Assembly (NCBI GenBank): GCA_900553825.1
Contig: USEV01000047.1
Location: 1 to 6,473, forward strand
Reading direction: 5' to 3'
Length of the DNA stretch: 6,473 nt
From: an uncultured Eubacteriales bacterium
GTDB taxonomy: Bacteria > Bacillota > Clostridia > Christensenellales > CAG-917
Part shown: positions 1-6,188 of the stretch, one piece after another
How the letters are laid out: each line of letters starts with the position of its first letter
Numbering within the stretch: the stretch's first letter is position 1
Made by a program: the position numbers and the translations under genes
The notes under the pieces: generated by a model
Seen by the model: only the letters and a program-made list of their open reading frames with translations
Told to the model about the DNA's origin: nothing
Databases searched by the model: none

Positions 1-478
1 CCGACGCGGGCAGGGTGAGCACCGCGATTTTGATGTCCAGCCGCTTTATGGTGCTGAAAAGCCTCTCCGCGGGCAGGATTTTCTTGCCGTGAATCTCCTT
101 GCCGACGAGCTCCGGGTCGGTGTCGAAGCCCGCAACTATGCTCAGGCCGTATTTTTCGAACCCGCCGTAACCGAGAAGTGCCTGTCCGAGCTTTCCCGCC
201 CCGACGAGCACGGCCTCCTTTTCCTTGTCGTATCCCATGAAGCTCTCGATGTCGCGGATGAGGTCGGGGATGTAGTAGCCGATTTTGGGCTTTCCCTCGC
301 TCACCACCGCCATGGAGAGGTCCTTTTTCACGACGGCGGGATTTTCCTGCATGACCTCGGCGAGCCCCACCGACGAGATGTATTCCTGACCCTCCGCCTC
401 TCTCCGCTTGAGATAGCGCAGATAGCCGGGCATACGCTCGAGAGTCGCCATTGAAATGGACCTGTCGTTTTCCGCCAT
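1..478 (-). CDS. rex: Redox-sensing transcriptional repressor Rex (partial, 3' end off the left edge)
   Basis: Rex is a cytoplasmic dimeric repressor that senses the NADH/NAD+ ratio and controls fermentation and respiration genes. The minus strand from the ATG at 478 reads 159 codons to the edge. Residues 12-60 form the winged-helix part (ATLERMPGYLRYL, then ISSVGLAEVM, then VVKKDLS at 49-55). GKPKIGYYIPDL at 62-73 is the linker typical of Rex. The Rossmann fold starts with VGAGKLGQALL at 92-102 (GxGxxG nucleotide site), followed by IVAGFDTDPELVG and IAVLTLPA. Full Rex proteins are about 210 residues, so roughly a quarter is missing. The start at 478 has GGAG five bases upstream; an internal ATG at 451 is possible but has no better site. 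Proline codons are mostly CCC, as in the ribosomal genes, so it belongs to the same genome. The KKDLS and GKPKIGY wording differs from classical QIRQDL/GYGY Rex and suggests a divergent clostridial subfamily. Confidence 0.93.
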   Translation of the reverse strand, partial: MAENDRSISMATLERMPGYLRYLKRREAEGQEYISSVGLAEVMQENPAVVKKDLSMAVVSEGKPKIGYYIPDLIRDIESFMGYDKEKEAVLVGAGKLGQALLGYGGFEKYGLSIVAGFDTDPELVGKEIHGKKILPAERLFSTIKRLDIKIAVLTLPAS

Positions 479-512
479 AACTTCTCCGATTCGCAATCGC
501 TCCCAAAAATAT

Positions 513-529
513 CGATATAAATTATATCG
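513..529. promoter_or_regulatory. AT-rich palindrome just downstream of the rex start site (candidate operator)
   Basis: CGATATAAATTATATCG is a perfect inverted repeat with 8-base arms around one central base. It lies about +14 to +30 from the predicted rex transcription start. A related, imperfect copy (CGATATGATTATATGT, 543-558) starts exactly 30 bases away and overlaps the -10 box. Placement is right for an operator, possibly for autoregulation by Rex, but the sequence is not the classical Rex box (TTGTTAANNNNTTAACAA). The binding protein is therefore unknown. Confidence 0.5.
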
Positions 530-542
530 TTACTTTCGGTGT

Positions 543-558
543 CGATATGATTATATGT
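543..558. promoter_or_regulatory. Imperfect second copy of the AT palindrome, overlapping the rex -10 box
   Basis: CGATATGATTATATGT resembles the palindrome at 513-529: it keeps CGATAT and ATTATAT and needs one 1-base gap (about 13 of 17 positions agree). It covers the TATAAT at 550-555, where a bound protein would block RNA polymerase. Part of the similarity may come simply from the -10 box itself, so this is weaker than the first copy. Confidence 0.3.
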
Positions 559-578
559 AACCGCACCGCCGATGTCAA
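550..578 (-). promoter_or_regulatory. Consensus sigma-A promoter of rex
   Basis: On the minus strand, TTGACA (complement of 573-578) is followed after exactly 17 bases by TATAAT (complement of 550-555). Both hexamers match the housekeeping consensus perfectly. Transcription should begin near 543, giving a rex leader of about 65 nt. A promoter this strong for a repressor gene makes sense if it is normally held down, which fits the palindromes that overlap and follow it. Confidence 0.88.
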
Positions 579-618
579 CGAAAATGCACCCCGATTTGCA
601 ATTTTTCCGAATTTATTT

Positions 619-753
619 CGGGAGTATGCATCGCCTGCGGAAAAAGACGCTCCCGACGGGGCGCCTCCCGTCCGGCGGGGCGCGCCTCCGTGCCCGAAAG
701 CGCGCGCCCCTGTCACCCTTCCGTGCCGCGCGGCACGCGCGTTTTCCCGCGCG
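619..753. other. GC-rich intergenic block with clustered hairpins, no gene seen
   Basis: This is the core of the gene-free region between the rex promoter and the rpsJ promoter. It holds GACGGG-GCGCCT-CCCGTC (655-672, stem 6), the perfect 16-base palindrome CGTGCCGCGCGGCACG (722-737) and CGCGCG-TTTTCC-CGCGCG (736-753). An outer pairing CGGGAG/CTCCCG (619-624 with 650-655) is also possible. The sequence is much richer in GC than the flanks on either side. Open frames through it have no ribosome-binding site or recognisable protein. It may be a structured RNA, an extragenic palindromic repeat or simply spacer. The last hairpin is followed by CACTTTTATATTC, too poor a T-run to call a terminator. 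Confidence 0.4.
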
Positions 754-865
754 CACTTTTATATTCTTTATATAGAGATAGTGCGCATAAATAACAATAT
801 ATTGTGGAGTCGGGGGAGGGCAAAGCCCACTTTGGAAAATTAGCCGAATTTCCGCTGAATTTTGC

Positions 866-894
866 TTGACAATTTTTTTTCAAAATAATATCAT
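866..894 (+). promoter_or_regulatory. Sigma-A promoter of the S10 operon
   Basis: TTGACA at 866-871 and TATCAT at 889-894 are separated by 17 bases, with a single mismatch to consensus in the -10 box. Transcription should start near 901, about 96 nt before the rpsJ start codon. The spacer contains a run of eight T (873-880). This is the only convincing plus-strand promoter seen ahead of the operon; no further promoter is needed to explain the tightly spaced genes that follow. Confidence 0.82.
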
Positions 895-901
895 TGTCAC
901 G

Positions 902-963
902 CTGTGTCCTCGCGACACGGGGTTTTTCGCCGATTTTTCGGCGGAAACAAAAAACAGGACACA
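902..963 (+). promoter_or_regulatory. Structured 5' leader of the S10 operon with two alternative folds
   Basis: Fold 1: a hairpin at the very 5' end of the transcript, 902-908 with 914-920 (GTGTC-CTCGC-GACAC plus a U·G and a C-G pair), followed by GG and five T. Fold 2: TGTGTCC (903-909) pairs with GGACACA (957-963), then GTTTTT (922-927) with AAAAAC (950-955), enclosing the hairpin CGCCGA-TTTT-TCGGCG (928-943). The folds share 903-909, so they exclude each other. Ribosomal-protein operons are often controlled through such leaders (in E. coli, L4 acts on the S10 leader), but no known leader family is recognised here and the regulator is unknown. Confidence 0.5.
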
Positions 964-996
964 CACGGATGAGTGTATAATCTAGGAGGCTAAATA

Positions 997-1305
997 ATGG
1001 CTGGACAGAAAATAAGAATCAAGCTCAAGGCGTATGACCACAATCTCATCGACCTCTCCGCGGAGAAAATCGTCGAGACCGTGAAGAAGACGGGCACCAA
1101 GGTTTCGGGCCCCATCCCCCTTCCCACCGAGAAAGAGATCGTGACCATTCTGCGTGCCCCTCACAAGGACAAGGACAGCCGCGAGCAGTTCGAACTTCGT
1201 ACCCACAAGCGTTTGATTGACATATTCAACCCCACTTCCAAGACGGTCGATTCCCTCATGAAGCTCGACCTTCCCGCCGGTGTTGACATCTCCATCAAAC
1301 TCTGA
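997..1305 (+). CDS. rpsJ: 30S ribosomal protein S10 (NusE)
   Basis: S10 sits in the head of the small subunit. In its free form it is NusE, which joins NusB in transcription antitermination and couples RNA polymerase to the ribosome through NusG. The 102-residue length is normal for the family. Visible hallmarks are [14 protein letters not shown] at 6-19, SGPIPLPT at 37-44, and [20 protein letters not shown] at 53-72, the long loop and strand that reach into the head. The C-terminal [11 protein letters not shown] is typical. The start has a perfect AGGAGG (984-989) seven bases upstream. It is the first gene of the operon, directly after the structured leader, and 27 bases separate it from rplC. 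Confidence 0.98.
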   Translation: MAGQKIRIKLKAYDHNLIDLSAEKIVETVKKTGTKVSGPIPLPTEKEIVTILRAPHKDKDSREQFELRTHKRLIDIFNPTSKTVDSLMKLDLPAGVDISIKL

Positions 1306-1332
1306 GCGAAATAAAAGGAGGATGAACTTTAC

Positions 1333-1968
1333 ATGGATAAAGCAATCATCGGAAAGAAACTCGGCATGAGCCAGATCTTCACGGCGGACGGCAAGGTTAT
1401 CCCCGTCACCGTTGTCGAAGCGGGTCCCTGCACCGTGGTGCAGCTCAAGACCGTTGAGAACGACGGATACGACGCCGTGCAAGTCGGTTTCGGAGCCATC
1501 AAGGAAACCAGAGTCAACAAGCCCGTTGCCGGGCATTTCAAGAAGGCGGGCGTCACCGTCAAGAAGTATCTTCGTGAACTGCGTTTCGCAAACTGCGCGG
1601 GCTACGAGCTCGGGCAGGAACTGACCTGCGATATGTTCACCGAAGGTGAGAAAGTCGATGTCACCGGCACGAGCAAGGGTCACGGTTTTTCCGGCGTCAT
1701 TCAGCGTTGGAACAGCCACAGAATCGGACCTATGTCACACGGTACCGGCCCCATCCACCGCTCCGTCGGTTCCATGGGTGCGTGCTCTTCTCCCTCCCGC
1801 GTGTTCAAGAACAAGCACATGGCAGGGCAGTGGGGTCACGAGAAGGTTACGGTGCGCAATCTCACCGTCGCACGCGTTGACAAAGCCCGCAACCTTTTGC
1901 TCGTCAAGGGCGCAGTTCCCGGCCCCAAGGGCGGCGTGGTCGTCGTCCGCAACGCCGTGAGAGGCTGA
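1333..1968 (+). CDS. rplC: 50S ribosomal protein L3
   Basis: L3 binds near the 3' end of 23S rRNA, is one of the first proteins in 50S assembly, and sends a loop to the peptidyl-transferase centre. The 211 residues match the family. [12 protein letters not shown] (5-16) is the conserved start. [19 protein letters not shown] (108-126) and [18 protein letters not shown] (132-149) form the central extension, and [14 protein letters not shown] (187-200) is the C-terminal signature. Where E. coli has the PrmB-methylated glutamine (GQNQTP), this protein has GACSSP, so that modification is not expected. The GGAGG at 1317-1321 is 11 bases from the ATG, longer than for its neighbours. An out-of-frame ATG at 1322 directly abuts the GGAGG and is too close to be used. 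The stop codon overlaps the ribosome-binding site of rplD. Confidence 0.98.
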   Translation: MDKAIIGKKLGMSQIFTADGKVIPVTVVEAGPCTVVQLKTVENDGYDAVQVGFGAIKETRVNKPVAGHFKKAGVTVKKYLRELRFANCAGYELGQELTCDMFTEGEKVDVTGTSKGHGFSGVIQRWNSHRIGPMSHGTGPIHRSVGSMGACSSPSRVFKNKHMAGQWGHEKVTVRNLTVARVDKARNLLLVKGAVPGPKGGVVVVRNAVRG

Positions 1969-1978
1969 GGAGGTAGAT

Positions 1979-2599
1979 ATGAAACTGAAAGTTGTGAACA
2001 TGGCGGGTAAGTCCGCAGGCACGATAGAAGTCAGCGACGCGATTTTCAACTGCGAGTACAACGAGGCACTCATCCATCAGGTTGTCGTCGCGCAGCTTGC
2101 CAACAAGCGTCAGGGCACGATGAGCGCGCTCACCCGCACCGAAGTGCGCGGAGGCGGCGCGAAGCCTTATCGTCAGAAGGGCACCGGCCGTGCCCGTCAG
2201 GGCAGCATCGTCGCACCCCAGTACACGGGCGGCGGCGTGGTCTTTGCCAAAAAGCCCCGCGATTTCTCCCAGAAAATCAACAAGAACATGAAAAAAGCCG
2301 CGTTCTATTCCGCGCTTTCCGAGAAGATTCGCCGCGAGGAAGTCACCGTGCTTGACAAGTTCGCGCTTGCCGAGCCCAAGACCAAGCTCGTCGCGGAGGC
2401 GGTCGACGCTCTCAAACTCGGCGGCAAGACCCTTTTCGTGGTCGAGGAATACGATGAGCTCGCAGCACGCGCTTCCAGGAACATCCCCACCGTCTCTCTC
2501 GAAGAGGTGAGGCTGCTCAGCGTCTACGACATCGTGGCAACCCGCAACCTCGTGCTCACCAAGGGTGCGTTGAAGAAGCTTGAGGAGGCATCCAAATGA
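1979..2599 (+). CDS. rplD: 50S ribosomal protein L4
   Basis: L4 has a globular domain on the 50S surface and a long loop that lines the peptide exit tunnel at its constriction, next to L22. The 206 residues are normal. The tunnel loop spans about 45-98, with RGGGAKPYRQKGTGRARQGS at 57-76, the segment where macrolide-resistance changes occur in other bacteria; it looks wild-type. The C-terminal half (VTVLDKF, KTLFVVEEYDE, LLSVYDIVATRNLVLTKGAL) is the globular domain. In E. coli, L4 also represses its own operon through the S10 leader; whether it does so here is unknown. The GGAGG at 1969-1973 directly follows the rplC stop. The gene ends inside the start of rplW (ATGA), which implies translational coupling. 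Confidence 0.98.
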   Translation: MKLKVVNMAGKSAGTIEVSDAIFNCEYNEALIHQVVVAQLANKRQGTMSALTRTEVRGGGAKPYRQKGTGRARQGSIVAPQYTGGGVVFAKKPRDFSQKINKNMKKAAFYSALSEKIRREEVTVLDKFALAEPKTKLVAEAVDALKLGGKTLFVVEEYDELAARASRNIPTVSLEEVRLLSVYDIVATRNLVLTKGALKKLEEASK

Positions 2600-2886
2600 C
2601 GGCATACGACATCATCATTTCCCCCATCCTCTCCGAGAAGAGCTATGATGGGATCCCCGAGAAGAGATATACATTCAAGGTCGCGCGCACTGCGAACAAG
2701 ACGCAGATCAAGGCGGCAGTTGAAGAGATCTTCGGCGTGAAAGTCGCAAAAGTCAACACCGCAAACTACGACGGCAAGGTCAAGAGAATGGGTCGCCACG
2801 AGGGCAGGACTTCCTCCTTCAAGAAGGCGATCGTCACCCTGACAGCCGACAGCAAGGCTATCGAGTTCTTCGAGAGCATGGCATAA
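2596..2886 (+). CDS. rplW: 50S ribosomal protein L23
   Basis: L23 lies at the mouth of the exit tunnel and is the docking site for trigger factor and the signal recognition particle. Its 96 residues match the bacterial family. The N-terminal [10 protein letters not shown] (7-16) is the classic signature, followed by [31 protein letters not shown] and the arginine/lysine-rich loop [18 protein letters not shown] that contacts rRNA. The start codon overlaps the rplD stop as ATGA, and its ribosome-binding site GAGGAGG (2582-2588) lies inside the end of rplD with seven bases of spacing, so ribosomes finishing L4 probably restart here. Confidence 0.97.
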   Translation: MTAYDIIISPILSEKSYDGIPEKRYTFKVARTANKTQIKAAVEEIFGVKVAKVNTANYDGKVKRMGRHEGRTSSFKKAIVTLTADSKAIEFFESMA

Positions 2887-2897
2887 GGAGAGAGAAA

Positions 2898-3725
2898 ATG
2901 GCTATCAAGAAATACAAACCGACTTCTCCCGCGCGCCGTTTCATGACGGTCTCCGCCTTTGAGGAAATCACTTCCTCCACTCCCGAGCGCTCCCTGCTCG
3001 TGTCCCTCAACAAGACGGGCGGCAGGAACGCAACCGGCAGGATTACCGTGCGTCACATCGGCGGCGGCAACAGAAACAAATACCGCATCATCGACTTCAA
3101 GCGCAACAAGGACGGCGTGCCCGCAAAGGTCGCCACGGTCGAGTACGACCCCAACCGTTCCGCAAACATCGCTCTGCTTCACTATGCAGACGGCGAAAAG
3201 AGATACATCCTCGCTCCTCTCGGTCTCACCGTCGGTGACACCGTCGTGAGCGGCGAAGACGCGGACATCAAGGTCGGCAACGCCCTTCCCCTTTCCGCAA
3301 TTCCCGTCGGCACCATGGTGCACAACATCGAGCTTCAGCCCGGCAGAGGCGGTCAGATCGCGAGGGCGGCGGGCAATTCCGCACAGCTCATGGCAAAAGA
3401 GGGCAGATACGCCACACTGCGTATGCCCAGCGGCGAGATGAGGTATGTCCTCGCCCGTTGCAGAGCCACCATCGGCCAGGTCGGCAACCTCGATCACGAG
3501 ATCGTCAGAGTCGGCAAGGCGGGCAAGACGCGTCACATGGGCATTCGTCCCACCGTGCGCGGCGTCGTGATGAACCCCTGTGATCACCCCCACGGCGGCG
3601 GCGAGGGCAAATCCCCCATCGGTATGCCTTCTCCTGTCACTCCCTGGGGCAAGCCCACTCTTGGTTACAAGACCAGGAAGAAGAAGAACACCACGAGCAA
3701 GTTCATCATCAAGCGCGTGAACTAG
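2898..3725 (+). CDS. rplB: 50S ribosomal protein L2
   Basis: L2 is one of the most conserved large-subunit proteins. It bridges the subunits and lies close to the peptidyl-transferase centre. The 275 residues are of standard length. The N-terminal [14 protein letters not shown] is typical, followed by the OB-like RNA-binding domain ([28 protein letters not shown], then [27 protein letters not shown]). The C-terminal domain contains [17 protein letters not shown], with the functionally important histidine in DHPHGGGEG at about 229-237. A cysteine replaces the more usual valine before DHPHGG. The basic C-terminal tail [15 protein letters not shown] is intact. GGAG at 2887-2890 stands seven bases before the start, immediately after the rplW stop. 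Confidence 0.98.
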   Translation: MAIKKYKPTSPARRFMTVSAFEEITSSTPERSLLVSLNKTGGRNATGRITVRHIGGGNRNKYRIIDFKRNKDGVPAKVATVEYDPNRSANIALLHYADGEKRYILAPLGLTVGDTVVSGEDADIKVGNALPLSAIPVGTMVHNIELQPGRGGQIARAAGNSAQLMAKEGRYATLRMPSGEMRYVLARCRATIGQVGNLDHEIVRVGKAGKTRHMGIRPTVRGVVMNPCDHPHGGGEGKSPIGMPSPVTPWGKPTLGYKTRKKKNTTSKFIIKRVN

Positions 3726-3738
3726 TAGGGAGGACGAA

Positions 3739-4017
3739 ATGAGCAGAAGCGTCAAAAAAGGACCTTTCGTGGAAGAAAGGCTTATGAAAAGAATAATCGC
3801 AATGAACGAGAGCGGAGATATCCGTCCCGTGAAGACCTGGTCGCGCTCCTCGACGATATTCCCCGAGATGGTCGGTCACACCATCGCCGTCCACAACGGC
3901 CGTCAGCATGTGCCCGTCTACATCACCGAGGATATGGTCGGCTGCAAGCTCGGCGAATTTTCTCCCACACGCACCTTCAGAGGTCACGCGGGCGACAAGA
4001 CCACGGGTAAGAGATAG
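3739..4017 (+). CDS. rpsS: 30S ribosomal protein S19
   Basis: S19 is located in the head of the 30S subunit, forms a complex with S13, and touches the A-site tRNA and the inter-subunit bridge region. The length of 92 residues is exactly usual. [19 protein letters not shown] at the start, [22 protein letters not shown] (33-54) and [14 protein letters not shown] (70-83) are the family hallmarks, and the short basic tail GDKTTGKR follows. The start is preceded by GGGAGG (3728-3733) five bases upstream, just after the rplB TAG. The stop TAG shares its last base with the ribosome-binding site of rplV. Confidence 0.98.
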   Translation: MSRSVKKGPFVEERLMKRIIAMNESGDIRPVKTWSRSSTIFPEMVGHTIAVHNGRQHVPVYITEDMVGCKLGEFSPTRTFRGHAGDKTTGKR

Positions 4018-4025
4018 GAGGAACT

Positions 4026-4415
4026 ATGGCTACAAGAAGCAAACATAAGGCTCTCGACCGCCGTGCGAAGGCGGACATGAGGCCCAGAGCAACTGCAAAG
4101 TTCGTGAGGATTTCTCCTTTCAAGGTCAGAGTCGTGCTCGACATCATCAAAGGCAAGCCCGTCAACGAGGCACTGGCCATTCTCGAGAACACGCCCAAGG
4201 CGGCAAGCGAAGTGCTCCTCAAGCTCGTCAACAGCGCCGTGGCGAACGCCGAGAACAACCAGAATCTGTCCAGAAACGACCTCGTCGTGGCAGAGTGCTA
4301 TGCAAACGAAGGCCCCACGCTCAAGCGCATCATGCCCAGGGCGCAGGGAAGAGCGTTCCGCATCAACAAGCGCACCAGCCACATCACCGTCGTACTCGAC
4401 AGCGTGAACGCATAA
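4026..4415 (+). CDS. rplV: 50S ribosomal protein L22, with an N-terminal extension
   Basis: L22 spans the length of the exit tunnel; its beta-hairpin tip forms the constriction with L4. The conserved core begins at about residue 20 ([24 protein letters not shown]). The hairpin is [20 protein letters not shown] (96-115), ending in RTSHITVVL. No tunnel-widening deletion is seen. The 129 residues exceed the roughly 110 of E. coli and Bacillus because of a basic extension, [19 protein letters not shown] keep this start because GGAGG (4017-4021) lies four bases before it, whereas the internal ATG at 4078 has only a weak site. Similar basic extensions occur, as far as I recall, in some Clostridia. 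Eight bases separate it from rpsS. Confidence 0.96.
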   Translation: MATRSKHKALDRRAKADMRPRATAKFVRISPFKVRVVLDIIKGKPVNEALAILENTPKAASEVLLKLVNSAVANAENNQNLSRNDLVVAECYANEGPTLKRIMPRAQGRAFRINKRTSHITVVLDSVNA

Positions 4416-4425
4416 GGAGGTAGAA

Positions 4426-5085
4426 ATGGGACAGAAAGTCGACCCCAACGGACTCAGAATCGGTATCATCAAGCCCTGGGAGGCGAAGTGGTACGCCGAC
4501 AAGAAGAACTTTGCGGACAACCTCGTCGAGGACGACAAAATCCGTAAGTTCATAAAGAAGAAATACTATGACACCGCGATCTCCAAGATCACCATCGAGA
4601 GAGCGGCGGACAAAGTGGTCGTGAACATCCACACCGCGCGTCCCGCACTCCTCATCGGCAAGGGCGGCGCAGGCGTCGAAGAGATCATGAAAGAGGTGCA
4701 AAAGCTCACCTCCGCCGGCAAGAAGGTCAGCATCAACATCATGGAAGTCAAACACTTCGACGCGGATGCGCAGCTTGCGGCAGAATGGATTGCCAAGCAG
4801 CTCGAGAACAGAGCCTCTTTCCGTCGCAGCATGAAGCAGGCGATGGCAAAGGCGATGAAGGCGGGCGCAAAGGGCGTCAAGACCAAGGTTTCGGGCAGAC
4901 TCGACGGTGCGGAAATCGCGAGGAGCGAGACCTATCACGAGGGTTCCATTCCTCTTCAGACGCTCCGTGCGGACATCGACTACGGCGTAGCGACCGCACA
5001 CACCACATTTGGCGCAATCGGCGTCAAATGCTGGATATACAAGGGCGAGGTGCTCGGCAAAAACCCGCTCGAAGGAGGTAATTGA
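4426..5085 (+). CDS. rpsC: 30S ribosomal protein S3
   Basis: S3 lies on the solvent side of the 30S head at the mRNA entry channel, where with S4 and S5 it contributes to unwinding of structured mRNA. The 219 residues are normal. [14 protein letters not shown] is the classic start, and the type-2 KH domain carries its GxxG loop as GKGG at 78-81 ([16 protein letters not shown]). The C-terminal domain shows the expected [34 protein letters not shown] and [22 protein letters not shown] (4414-4421) overlaps the rplV stop and sits four to five bases from the ATG. The end of the gene carries the ribosome-binding site for rplP, and its TGA overlaps a possible TTG start there. Confidence 0.98.
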   Translation: MGQKVDPNGLRIGIIKPWEAKWYADKKNFADNLVEDDKIRKFIKKKYYDTAISKITIERAADKVVVNIHTARPALLIGKGGAGVEEIMKEVQKLTSAGKKVSINIMEVKHFDADAQLAAEWIAKQLENRASFRRSMKQAMAKAMKAGAKGVKTKVSGRLDGAEIARSETYHEGSIPLQTLRADIDYGVATAHTTFGAIGVKCWIYKGEVLGKNPLEGGN

Positions 5086-5087
5086 TT

Positions 5088-5522
5088 ATGTTGATGCCCA
5101 AGCGTGTTAAAAGGCGTCGTCAATTCCGCGGCAGAATGAAAGGCAAAGCGGGAAGAGGCAACAAGGTGGCATACGGTGAATACGGTCTCATGGCTCTCGA
5201 GCCGGGCTGGATAACCTCCAATCAGATTGAAGCCGCGCGTGTCGCAATGACGAGATACATCCGCAGAGGCGGAAAGGTGTGGGTGGACATCTTCCCCCAC
5301 AAGCCCGTGACCAAGAAGCCCGCCGAGACCCGTATGGGTAGCGGTAAAGGCGCTCCCGAGTACTGGGTAGCAGTGGTCAAGCCCGGTCGCGTCATGTTTG
5401 AGATAGCCGGTGTCGAAGAACCGATAGCAAGAGAGGCTTTGCGTCTTGCAATGCACAAACTGCCCGTCAAGTGCAAGTGCGTGTCGAAGGCGGAACTCGA
5501 AGCCGAAGGCGGTGAAGAATGA
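5088..5522 (+). CDS. rplP: 50S ribosomal protein L16
   Basis: L16 lies beside the peptidyl-transferase centre and contacts the elbow of A-site tRNA; it joins late in 50S assembly. I place the start at the ATG at 5088, giving 144 residues beginning [20 protein letters not shown], which fits the family. The TTG at 5082 is only three bases from the GGAGG (5074-5078), while 5088 is nine away; the ATG at 5094 is 15 away. Hallmarks are [22 protein letters not shown] (30-51), [23 protein letters not shown] (66-88) and [13 protein letters not shown] (93-105). The acidic tail [10 protein letters not shown] is somewhat longer than in Bacillus. The stop overlaps the rpmC start as ATGA. Confidence 0.97.
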   Translation: MLMPKRVKRRRQFRGRMKGKAGRGNKVAYGEYGLMALEPGWITSNQIEAARVAMTRYIRRGGKVWVDIFPHKPVTKKPAETRMGSGKGAPEYWVAVVKPGRVMFEIAGVEEPIAREALRLAMHKLPVKCKCVSKAELEAEGGEE

Positions 5523-5731
5523 AAGCTAAACAAGTTTTGGAAATGTCGGATAAAGAGCTTCAGAACAAGCTCAACGAATTGAAGTCGGAGCTGTTTTTCC
5601 TCCGCTTCAAGCACGCGACCAATCAGCTCACCAACCCCATGGTGCTGGTCGAAACGCGCAGGGATATCGCCCGCGTCAAGACCGTCATCCGCCAGAGGGA
5701 ACTCGCCCGCGCTGCGGAAGAGAACAAGTAA
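5519..5731 (+). CDS. rpmC: 50S ribosomal protein L29
   Basis: L29 is a small helical protein near the tunnel exit, adjacent to L23, and part of the surface that receives chaperones and targeting factors. The 70 residues form two antiparallel helices: roughly 6-35 ([24 protein letters not shown], the family signature) and 40-62 ([21 protein letters not shown]). The ATG overlaps the rplP stop (ATGA), so translation is probably coupled. Its ribosome-binding site AAGGCGGTG (5506-5514) is inside rplP and has one mismatch to the ideal, weaker than those of the neighbours. Confidence 0.97.
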   Translation: MKAKQVLEMSDKELQNKLNELKSELFFLRFKHATNQLTNPMVLVETRRDIARVKTVIRQRELARAAEENK

Positions 5732-5749
5732 GGCGCATCGGAGGACGAT

Positions 5750-6004
5750 ATGGAAAGAAATCTGAGAAAAGAAAGAGTGGGCGTCGTGGTGAGCGACAAG
5801 ATGGACAAGACCATCGTCGTTGCCATCAACGAGCGCGTGAAACATCCCTTGTACAAGAAGATTGTCAGCCGCACCAAGAAGCTCAAGGCGCACGACGAGA
5901 ACAACGAGTGCAGAGTGGGCGATAAGGTCCTTGTGGCGGAGACGCGTCCTCTTTCCAAGGAGAAATGCTGGCGTCTTGTCGAGATAATCGAGAAGGCGAA
6001 GTAA
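5750..6004 (+). CDS. rpsQ: 30S ribosomal protein S17
   Basis: S17 is an early-binding 30S protein with an OB fold that stabilises the 5' and central domains of 16S rRNA. The length of 84 residues is usual. The sequence [36 protein letters not shown] at the start, followed by [37 protein letters not shown], is diagnostic: the [14 protein letters not shown] strand pair and the GD(K)V...ETRPLSK motif are both intact. CGGAGG stands five bases before the ATG. It is the last gene of the S10 cluster proper; rplN, the first gene of the spc cluster in most bacteria, follows after ten bases. Confidence 0.97.
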   Translation: MERNLRKERVGVVVSDKMDKTIVVAINERVKHPLYKKIVSRTKKLKAHDENNECRVGDKVLVAETRPLSKEKCWRLVEIIEKAK

Positions 6005-6014
6005 GGAGGGCAAC

Positions 6015-6182
6015 ATGATACAACCACAATCCAGACTCAAAGTCGCTGACAACAGCGGAGCAAAAGAAATCATGTGCATCAGAGTCCTCGGCGGGTCTTT
6101 CCGCAGGAGCGGCAACATCGGCGATGTCATCGTCGCCTCTGTCAAGAGCGCGACGCCCGGCGGAACGGTGAAGAAGGGCGAC
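6015..6182 (+). CDS. rplN: 50S ribosomal protein L14, N-terminal 56 residues only (broken by a foreign join)
   Basis: L14 binds 23S rRNA at the subunit interface and contacts L19 and the 30S bridge. The first 56 codons are ordinary L14: [20 protein letters not shown], then [37 protein letters not shown] complete L14 is about 122 residues and would continue from KKGD with something like VVKAVIVRTKK. Here the frame goes on as [15 protein letters not shown]..., which is not L14. GGAGGG four bases before the ATG is a good ribosome-binding site, and position after rpsQ is as expected. The true gene is presumably intact in the source genome, with its second half lost in this sequence. Confidence 0.93.
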
Positions 6183-6188
6183 GCCACG
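6168..6188. other. Probable chimeric junction between two genomes
   Basis: L14 similarity ends at VKKGD (codons 52-56, ending at 6182) and SusC-like similarity starts by TGSVANI (from 6186). The bases GTGAAGAAGGGCGAC (6168-6182) could belong to either parent, because a lysine/glycine/aspartate stretch is also common just before TGSV in SusC-type proteins. A short identical stretch is where an assembler, or a PCR or ligation step, would join unrelated molecules. No insertion sequence, target duplication or integrase site is seen here. Confidence 0.8.

Noticed and set aside
89..454. 121-codon plus-strand open frame over rex
   Set aside because: The opposite strand is clearly Rex with a promoter and ribosome-binding site; this frame is its shadow.
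736..760. Possible intrinsic terminator after the hairpin CGCGCG-TTTTCC-CGCGCG
   Set aside because: The hairpin is followed by CACTTTTATATTC, not a continuous T-run, and no plus-strand gene ends upstream of it.
547..843. 98-codon plus-strand open frame in the intergenic region
   Set aside because: No ribosome-binding site, overlaps the rex promoter and the GC-rich hairpins, and the composition is not protein-like.
866..883. Rex-box-like sequence in the rpsJ promoter (TTGACAA ... TTTTCAA)
   Set aside because: Only the outer TTG/CAA match a Rex operator; the rest is the -35 box and the T-run. Too weak to claim Rex control of the S10 operon.
969..980. Three-codon ORF (Met-Ser-Val) in the rpsJ leader
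   Set aside because: No ribosome-binding site and no regulatory codons; expected by chance.
976..981. Perfect TATAAT 16 bases before rpsJ
   Set aside because: Transcription from here would begin at or beyond the ribosome-binding site, and no -35 box sits at the right distance; the promoter at 866-894 explains the operon better.
1322..1369. Fifteen-codon out-of-frame ORF overlapping the start of rplC
   Set aside because: Its ATG directly abuts the GGAGG with no spacing, so initiation there is unlikely; the L3 start at 1333 is unmistakable.
2766..3755. 329-codon minus-strand open frame opposite rplB
   Set aside because: Fully antisense to rplB, with no ribosome-binding site or recognisable domain; a coding shadow.
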